In this document: positions 56,287 through 64,000 of the stretch, in pieces
Position numbering within the stretch: the stretch's first letter is position 1
Layout: each line of letters starts with the position of its first letter
Assembly: GCA_020726505.1 (NCBI GenBank)
Contig: JAHLEZ010000017.1
Location: 1,426,001 to 1,490,000, forward strand
Reading direction: 5' to 3'
DNA: 64,000 bases
Origin: Leptodontidium sp. MPI-SDFR-AT-0119
Taxonomy: Eukaryota; Ascomycota; Leotiomycetes; Helotiales; Leptodontidiaceae
The notes under the pieces: generated by a model
Told to the model about the DNA's origin: nothing
The model's database searches: none
Seen by the model: only the letters and a program-made list of their open reading frames with translations
Translations under genes and position numbers: made by a program

Positions 56287-56987
56287 TATTAATAGAATTA
56301 ACTTTTAATAAGATAAATCTTTTAGAGCGGCGTTTGAGGCAGATCTTAACTAAGTGAACCTGCTCCCGAATAGGGGGGTGGCATATAATTACTAAACCTA
56401 CGTATTTAGCTAAATATCTTAGTAAATATCGATTTAATACTTTATTAAGAAGATGAAAATACTTTCATTATAATATTTCATTTGATTGCCGGATAAATGG
56501 GAGTGACGAGTTACTGGGAGGGAGCTTGGCAATCAAATAATAGTTTAGTAAAGTATTAGACACTAAAGACAAATTATATAAAAGCTAACTCGACATTATA
56601 CTTAGAACCCCTATTTTCACTTAACCCTAACTTTCTTAATTTACCTACTTAACCCCCTCCCCCTTCTTTTGGCGATTTCCCTAAGGTAATATAAGATATT
56701 AAAACCTACTAACTTTAATAATCGAAAATAACTAGCTTACATAATGCTTCTTCTTCGTAGTACTATTACCTTATTTTAAAACTCGTAGTAAAGCACGATA
56801 ATTAATCGCTAGCACTTTTACTAACGGGTTATATAAGTCCAACGAGTATCTTAGAATATCGACTTTATTAAATGCTACTTGCTAGAATACCAGCATTAAC
56901 ACGTTATCGGGCGCACATCTGAACACACGATATATGCCCAAAGTCGCTTCTGGTAACACCAACTAAGCCCTAGGTTGAACTCTCGGC
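56287..56987 (+). repeat. RIP-mutated duplicate, right part
   Basis: Continues the alignment to the regulator's 3' end after the copia, covers the 3' flank and ends within the protease relic region (56880-56987 against 37680-37790). Again mostly C-to-T and G-to-A. The match stops where normal-composition DNA begins. Confidence 0.9.
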
Positions 56988-59900
56988 AAAGTTCGCTGGT
57001 ATACACAACCCAAATGCAATCCAAGTCCGTAGCGCCCAGGCAACCGGCAAGGGAATCCCCCAACTTGGAGATCTGAGGTGCAGCACCTCCAAGAGTTTTC
57101 TTGCAGATAAAAGGATTCGCAAGACTTGTCTTAATTCACGCCTAATTCTAGGTTATAACCAGTCAATTCCCACTATTCTGTCATGATTTCCTAAAATAAT
57201 TGCAAAACGCTTGTATTTGTCTTTGTTCAAGCCCTGAGCGCTATAACAAATCGAAGCTATGCGGTACAAATTTCAGTTTTATGATAAAATAAATGTGACG
57301 AATTGAGAACAACGTGTCCAATCCGCTTATGTCCTCGGGTACAACAGGAGCCAGGTGCTCCGGATAAAGGAGTTAACTTATTCATGATCTGCCCCCCATT
57401 CCCGCACGTGCCCCTTTCCTCGCACGAACCGGATTGTCTCACAACTCCGTCGATAAAGCAAATGATGCGGCTTCTCACTGCAGTACTTCCACTGGAATTG
57501 GTCTTCTCTTCACCCCCAGAGCCAGGCAACAAGCACATCAATGCTCTGTTCAGTGAGTCCTTTCCACGTCACGAGATACAGCGGGCCATGCCCGGGCTGC
57601 AAAACAGGGTTCACACTCGGCCCACACTAAAACACAATGTTTGCTGGCATGGAGAAGGATAGTCACATCTTGGAATTGCTGTACACCAGGCTGCTCGATA
57701 GTTACTTGAACAATCGCCTAAACTGTATTAAATAGGTCTGGTGGGAGAAAATGCATGATCTGCTGCCCGCGAACAGAGAATCCGCCTTCCGAGACCAACC
57801 CTCAACCTAGTACTGGAGATTTGAGGCAGCGGATGGTGTCGAAGTGAGCTCTGAGGGGAGTGTGAGCGGAAGTTTCAGATTGGAGTTGCCGCAGAGTAAG
57901 GAGTTTGGGGAGAAGGAGCTCGATTTAGATGTCCTGGGTATCGAGAGAGCCGAGGGTTGAAGAAACTTTTGAGGAGTAGTGGGGGAGTAGTGTTCTGGCT
58001 GTGGAATAAAAATTAAAAATCCAAGGGAAGTGGACGAATTCGTGAGAAGCTACGAGACTCATCAAATGCCCAAAGGAGGCAATTGCATCAAGAATTTTTA
58101 ACGCTAAGCATGGCTAGGTTCGAAGTCTGATCAGCACATGCCTCCACCTGCAAAATTTCCCTATTTTGGCTCATCTCTTCAGAGCGTCAAGCCTTTCTTC
58201 GAGTAAGCTGGTTCCTTTGAGGTTGTTGCAAGACTGCTCAGGCACCGAAGGCCTATGGGGTATCGTACTGCACTTTCTGCGAGAGCGTCCATTAGCTTTG
58301 ACATTTCTACGAATGCCTGGAGCACCCGTGAGGTATTTAGAGTCTTTGCGTTTCCGAACTTACAGAGATCCAAATGGTCTGCATCTCAACCAACTCCGTG
58401 ATCATTATCGGTGCCGAAGCGAGCTGACATCTCGGGAACAACCTGGGCATCTGGTAAGCCACTTGATATCTTGTCTGTGGATAGGACTAGCACACCACGA
58501 CGTTGTATTTCTTTCTTGTTTTGAAGAAAGTCCTGATGAGGTTTCTCGGCGCTGGCTGAGCAAAGCTGATTCTAAGTTTCACAAACGAATTGACCAATGC
58601 ATGAGTTCATGAGTAACTCCAGTGTTTCGGATGCCAATTCCCTAGGCAAGATTACGTAGATAGGTCCCCCATACTGCTGCATCCGCGCCTTAGTGTGGTG
58701 TACCGAAGACGAGGCAATGAGTGGATTGCAGAATATCGCCATACAGGTTCTGTTGATTGTTGGCTCTTACAAGGGCCTATATGATATCTATCAGTATTTC
58801 CTCATTGTCGATAGCTTTGAGATGGAGACTCGTGCGCTTTTAATAGTATTGTCACCTAAAGAATGGCCTACGAAAACTAAAAGTCGAGACTTTGCCTGCT
58901 TCGTAGGTTTCACATGTCAATGAGTTACCGTAGCATGTTAAGGCTACGGATTAGTGATCTTTTGATAGTGGAGAATAGTGGAGTGGTTTGAGGGTACGAA
59001 AACATTGAAGGTGTTGGATAAGTAGTTAAGTGTTTTTTAATATGCGAAGATTTGGGATACGAATATCCTGAGGTAATCATTTGACTATTTGAGGTGTTTC
59101 CTCAGGTTTTCTGAATTGGCTAGTGAAGACATCGATCCTAGTAGCACTTCAAGAAGTCAAATACATGAATGGATATCACTTGGGTTCGTTGTGAATTGCT
59201 TTGCAAGGCTCGTCAATTGAATTGAAAAGCTCGTATCGATAGAGACGACGTGCTCGTGGTAGTCAGCGGACCTGTGCTAATCGATATGATTATGCTAATA
59301 CTTGTGTTGATCGAGGTGCTTGCGCGCTAGTCGTGCTCACATTACTTCGCGGTTTTAGGATAAACGTAACTATTCATCTTCCTTTATCTTTTCTCTTCCC
59401 TATTACTATCCTTTTAAACTTTCCAATTCTCATTTAGACTCTCGAGTCTGGTTTCTTTCGTATTCGGTTTCGAGTCATGTTCGACGTCTTTTAGCCCCCA
59501 TTCTCACTCGTATATTTTTGACCCGAGCCCGACAACATCGATTGGTGGCCTCGGTGGCGCCTACTCTCACTCGCATACAAAAATACTCTCTCGACGCCTT
59601 TCCCGATTACGCGCAGGGTTGGAAATTCTCATGCACAGTACTTTATCATTAAGCGCTTTCCAATCACAACCCCTGCGACTGCGCCAAGAGTCCTCGCCGC
59701 AATCAGGTGGAAGTTGGTGACCACTTTTCTCGGCGACGGGCTTTGGGCTGCAAAGTTTCTTTCGTCCGATACGGTGTGCATCAACTCGTTGTATTTCTTC
59801 TTGTGAAGTCTTCTTAATAATGATTTTGTAGCGAATTTCAATCCTCATCTTTGCCTTGATGTTTCCCTTCTTGCTCAACCTCAACTGCCAATTTCCACTT

Positions 59901-60974
59901 CTCGTCAAAATGGCAAATTCGTGATTGGCTGTCTACTGGAAGCGAGCCTCGGGAAATTCTGGGGTGATCGCGGGAATGGGAGCGCTTCGGGTCGTCCCCG
60001 TACAAGCTAGTCAGAGCTTAAATGAGTTCGATAGCTCCAAATGTAGAGACCTAGCGCGAGCTTTTCTTTTCTCTTATTTTTAGCCAATCAATCAAAGGTT
60101 CACCTCCTACCCTGTACTAAGTTTGGTGTCCTGAGAGATCTTTCAACATACATGGTACGATAAAGTTGTCAAGATATACCGAGACGTAGCCTGTTACGCC
60201 GCCAAATTCGAAAACGTGGTCTTTAGCACCACTTTCGAGCGGCCCTGCATCTGAAAGTGGCAGACGAGCCAGATCGCGCAGTTTCCCAATTCCCCCTCTA
60301 CTCAATTCGCTTCAGGCTTTTTCAATATTGCTCATGGCCGCATGGCTAGAGCCAAGCCCGATTTCGTGGCCAAGAACTGGTACTGTTTCCGCGCGTGCAT
60401 CACGCCTGGTAGGCTTGGCATTTCGGCGACCATTCAGTTATTTTGCTAAGATATATCGGCCTTCACAGTTCCCTATGAAAGAAGCAATTACGAAGCTCGA
60501 GCTCGCAGAGCTTCAAGCTCATTTTCTAAATACTCGCTATCCCTATACGTCTGCCCCAATGCTATTTTGCCTTGATTTGGAAGAGTAATGAGCTTCTTGA
60601 GAAGCGCGGTTTGCCTACCAAGAGGGAAAACTGAGCTTCTCAATGGGGACAGACATGGGGACAGACTCTCGGCGACTCCTGATCCTCCAACATTTGACCT
60701 TCCTAAACCATATATCTACCCCGTCTATGCTTTCATCCTTGCGAAGGATTGTACTGCACCTACAACCCAATGTGATACCCAACCGGAAAAAATCTCAATA
60801 TGTAGCGCATGGTTTGTAAGAGCAGACCCAATTTCACTCCAGTATATAAACTTTCGAATCTCCTTCAAAATAATAGACAAGCAACCTTCATTGCTTGCCA
60901 TCTCTCCACGCCTTGGAAGTCTCTTCTGCCTCTCACCACTTTACCGTTCCCTCCCAAACACAACATTATTCAAG
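56988..60974. other. 4-kb region with no recognised gene
   Basis: Composition is normal, without RIP signs. Open frames (57303-57662, 58166-58612, 58693-58923 on plus; 59567-59908 on minus; 60328-60588 on plus) show no signal peptide, domain or consistent splice pattern. 58166-58612 (148 codons) is the most protein-like and may be a gene relic. The end holds the metalloprotease promoter. Confidence 0.45.
60843..60850 (+). promoter_or_regulatory. TATA-like box of the metalloprotease gene
   Basis: TATATAAA about 130 bp before ATG 60975, followed by a CT-rich stretch. No mapped start site. Confidence 0.4.
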
Positions 60975-61812
60975 ATGCAACTCTTAAACTCCGCTGGCTT
61001 ACTAGCCGTGTTGACGTTTGGTTCTGTTGTCTCGTCTCTCCCATCAGCTGTCACCGAGGCCAAGTCTGTTTTCGACCCGGATGTGACTTATGAAGTATGT
61101 TCTACCAATCCTTTTACAACATGAGACACTAGCTGACACTCAATCCAAGGAGCATATCAAGCAGTTCAAGGGATCGTTCGAGAAACCGGAGAGCGTGGAT
61201 CTGACACCTCTGGCACCTCTGGAACCAGCAGAGGCCTTGGACAAACGCTATGTATCTTCCACATGTGGTCCTGAGTTTTACCTTTGGGACCGCGTTCAGG
61301 AGGCACATCAGCTATGTGACGCCGCTATCAGGGCCCTTGAAAATCCGAACGATTATCAGGCCGGACGATTTATCAGATATTTTAGCTCTGCTTATTGGAA
61401 CCCAACTGTTCGAGGGATCCTCAGGACCCGATACCTCCAAATCAAGGACGAGTTCTCCGCTGCCAGCCTTAACATGGTTTGCACTTGGGAGGATGCAGGC
61501 AATACTTACGCGATCACGGCATACGTTCCTGGAAGACCAGATCTTGGAGCGACTATAACCCTTTATTCTCTTTTCTGGCATGCTCCCGATCCTAACCAAT
61601 GTGGGGACAACAATGCCTCAAAAGCAACAGTCCTCGTTCATGAGGGTTCTCACGCCGCTTGGCAGTCTGCAGACCATGGACCTGATCCAGCATTTGATGC
61701 TTATTTGATCATGTGGTATGCCGCTTGTAAGTTTATCCCATTTCACTTAGCAAACCCGATTGATTAAGCTAACAAACATCAAATAGCTGAGTTTGGAAAC
61801 TGCCCATACTAA
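60975..61812 (+). CDS. Secreted zinc metalloprotease-like protein (HEXXH, M35/aspzincin type)
   Basis: Exons 60975-61094, 61150-61726 and 61787-61812, 240 aa. Signal peptide MQLLNSAGLLAVLTFGSVVS, then a propeptide ending DKR at about 71-73, a Kex2-type cleavage site. The mature part has HEGSH at 204-208 (VLVHEGSHAAW), giving two zinc His and the catalytic Glu, with GPDPAFDAY after it as the possible third-ligand region. Cys79, Cys96, Cys151, Cys191 and the C-terminal NCPY suggest disulfides. It resembles the aspzincin/deuterolysin and lysine-specific metalloendopeptidase groups, but the usual GTxD after HEXXH is not exact. Extracellular proteolysis is the likely role. Confidence 0.7.
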
Positions 61813-62146
61813 AGCACGCGAGTCTGTGGAGGTCTATGATTCCTATGAGTCTGTGATTCTCTATTTGCTGGTATTAAGCTTTGACAGGGACCGTGGTGCT
61901 GAGGAGGAGTCGGCAAGATATCGTTAGACTTTTTGCGTGGAGGAGAGAGTGTTGTCATTGGTCAGGGGCTTTGCATTGAGCAAGTTTTTCTTTCTTTCCT
62001 TCGATGCTGGAAATACGTGGTACATTCCTTGCAGGCTCTGCCTAATATTGGTTTGAAAAGATACTTATCTTGGCAAACCTCCTCAGAAGTCATTAGCTCT
62101 TTATAAGCAATGAAATCAAGCATTTATTCTGAATCTATCTAGCTTC
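61813..62146. other. 3' flank of the metalloprotease gene
   Basis: Untranslated region and spacer, nothing else seen. Confidence 0.5.
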
Positions 62147-62639
62147 TTTTTTTTTTTTTTTTCCTTTTAACGTGCTTTATTAGTTAAAAACTATGTAACA
62201 CGACTAGTCTACTAGCGTGACTAATTGATTGTTATATACAAAATTCAGTTCGGATTAGACTGCGACTATATATTTAGGAACATTCTCCCTATAACTTATA
62301 AGGAAATAAAACAAGTAAGTAATAAATCAAGAACAGAGGAAATAACTAAATGAAAGTACAAATTAAGGCCTAATAGCCTATTCTTCTTCTTCTTCTTCAA
62401 TCTCTAATCTCCCTAGCCTCTCTTGGTGCCATCTTCTTGTACATATACTAGTCTCTTGTAAGAATACTAGTGTTTCTTTAATTCCAATTTGCGTATATAA
62501 CAAAATGGAAGTAGTAATAGCTCTAGTATTTAAGCTTTCTTTTATTCTTAAATAGAGTTTTTTACGCTCTACTTTGTAATTCTTACAAATAAGTAACAAG
62601 TGTTCTGCGGTTTCAATACTACTACATTCAGAGGGCCCA
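62147..62639 (-). mobile_element. 5'-truncated LINE 3' end with A-tail
   Basis: A run of 16 T (62147-62162) on the plus strand is an A-tail for the minus strand. The frame ending at 62378 reads PSECSSIETAEHLLLICKNY then KVERKKLYLRIKES and FLQETSICTRRWHQERLGRL. The C..C-ETAEHLLL-C pattern and RRW end are those of Tad1-type LINE reverse-transcriptase C-termini. The rest is missing: the match stops at about 62639, where another repeat begins. Confidence 0.75.
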
Positions 62640-64000
62640 GTTAGCCGGCCGGCTTATCAGCTAGCCAATCAGCTGGCTGTTTTTCGTAAGCCAATCAGTT
62701 TAGCCCTAGCCCTAAGTCAATCAGCTGTAATATCGTCAGCTTATTAGCCGCTTATAAACTAGTAGGATTTTTTTGAGTGATTTTGGAGTCAGTTTAGTAG
62801 GGGTAAATATACTCGCTTAATACTTAATTTAGCGATTTTAAGTGCCCCGGAGCGGAAAAACCCCCTCCGATAGGCCAAAATAGGGCGGTGACAGCCGGCA
62901 GGATAACACGATTTCTTCTTAAAAGTATCGTTAGCATATACTAACTCCTTAATATTATTAAAATCACCCTCATAATTATGTCTCACTAGACCTCACTTAT
63001 TATAATTGACAGGGCTACCTTTAACACCCCTTTTGTACTATCCTCTATTACTCCTGTTAGTATTTTTGGCCGTATAATAAGTAGGTTAAATGTAACGGCA
63101 GCACTAATACTAGTAGCCTTAACATCTCTTTGTGATCTCTCCCAGCGACTTGCGCTAACGTATAATAAGTCATATAACCCCTATACGCCTAAGCCTACTA
63201 AACTACCTTCAGACTATTCTCCCTACGTCAATAGTCAGCCGTTGTTTAATAATCGGAAGGTCGACCTGCGCAAGTTACATTGTAGAAAGGTTCTAGCTCT
63301 TGCGAGTAAGAAGGTAAAGAGGTCTTGGGTTTAGGAGTTAAGATATAAATTAGTTAATCTAGTATACCCTTTAAAACACTATTTTTAGGCCTATAAACTC
63401 TGTAAGTTGTATTTAAAAAGATTAAGGATTTGAGGCCTATACTAACAATGTTAGGTTATTACGACTAGCGATTTTCTCGGCATAAAGACCACGTCTTTAA
63501 TAGTAATAGCCTTAAAAACGTCGAAAAGCATTTATTACACATACACTACTTAAACGTAAGAGGAGATATATAGCGATTAGCGGCTATAATATAACTTATA
63601 CAGCCTTTTAGGTTTGTAAATAGTGATCCCAACTGTTACGACTTACGATGCGCCTCGTATTCTAACCGACACAGTCTCGTAGTATCGCTGGCTATGCGAT
63701 GGCGCTAAGCCTAATAGGGAAGACTCAGTGGCGAGCATGCGACATGTGGATGTGAAGGGCCCCCGACTACGCTAAGCCCTATTAGGAGGGTCCTTCGTGT
63801 ATTTATACTCGAGCTCTCCCTTACGGAGAGCTCTCCTTTCTTCTTTGTCTTTTCTTCTCGATTCTGAGCGTAGCTTTAGGCCTAAATACAAAGCTAGAGT
63901 CAACTCGCCGTATTAACCTCTTATTAGCCGTAATATAAGAAAAGACTAATACCCCTTTGTTATAAAGCGTTATATCTCACTTAGTCTTACGCTTTATCAA
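62640..64000. mobile_element. Unidentified decayed repeat, edge-truncated
   Basis: The first 120 bp hold CCAATCAGCT-type motifs in several places (GCTAGCCAATCAGCTGGCTG, AAGCCAATCAGTTTAG, AAGTCAATCAGCTG), suggesting the subterminal part of a DNA transposon that starts CAGTTAGCCGGCCGGC near 62638. The rest is AT-rich with many stops. No domain is legible. Near 63629 TGTTACGACTTACGATGCG opens a GC-normal stretch with TATTTATA and hairpin CTCTCC...GGAGAG, possibly an LTR cut by the window edge. Confidence 0.45.

Noticed and set aside
37200..57000. Starship giant transposon
   Set aside because: No DUF3435 tyrosine-recombinase captain or intact cargo block is visible; the region is explained by hAT, copia and TRIM-like insertions.
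58166..58612. 148-codon open frame as an intact gene
   Set aside because: No recognisable domain and no flanking gene signals; kept only as a possible relic in the region entry.

Overview
The window is genomic DNA of a filamentous ascomycete. Genes carry short (about 45 to 130 nt) GT-AG introns, many products have secretion signals, and the families are typical of such fungi: Zn2Cys6 regulator, LPMO-like protein, GH30 galactanase, intradiol dioxygenase-like and germin-like proteins. The repeat-rich third is AT-rich and shows dense C-to-T and G-to-A change with TAG/TAA in place of CAG/TGG, the signature of repeat-induced point mutation (RIP). Leotiomycetes or a related class would fit, but I cannot fix the species from sequence alone.

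Layout. 1-37.2 kb is gene-rich: a Ufd1-like protein (cut by the left edge), an F-box-like cysteine-rich protein, a secreted intradiol dioxygenase-like protein, an atypical SDR, a DUF7726-like protein, an LPMO-like secreted protein, an acidic protein of unknown role, a large secreted NucA/NucB-type nuclease, a class II aldolase, an acetoacetate-decarboxylase-fold protein, a single-pass membrane protein, a GCIP-family protein, a germin-like cupin, then fumarylacetoacetase, a metallo-beta-lactamase-fold hydrolase, an MFS transporter and a Zn2Cys6 regulator. The last four adjoin one another and could form a small catabolic group, with the regulator divergent from the transporter.

37.2-57.0 kb is a nested transposon region. 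A subtilisin-like protease relic is split, inside what was its 49-nt intron, by a decayed hAT element with 18-bp terminal repeats and 8-bp target duplications. An intact GH30 endo-beta-1,6-galactanase gene stands alone as a GC-normal island. Beyond it is a second, RIP-mutated copy of the end of the Zn2Cys6 gene plus part of the protease relic. That copy is split by a decayed 9.2-kb Ty1/copia element (256-bp LTRs, ATATG target duplication). The copia element is itself interrupted by a fresh-looking 1.68-kb non-autonomous LTR element (identical 145-bp LTRs, GAAAC target duplication) whose interior is a 77/78-bp tandem array open in all three forward frames.

57.0-61.0 kb has normal composition but no gene I recognise. 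A secreted zinc metalloprotease gene follows, then a 5'-truncated LINE end with its A-tail, and further decayed repeats to the right edge. The layers give a relative history: duplication, RIP, copia insertion, more RIP, then a recent small insertion without RIP.
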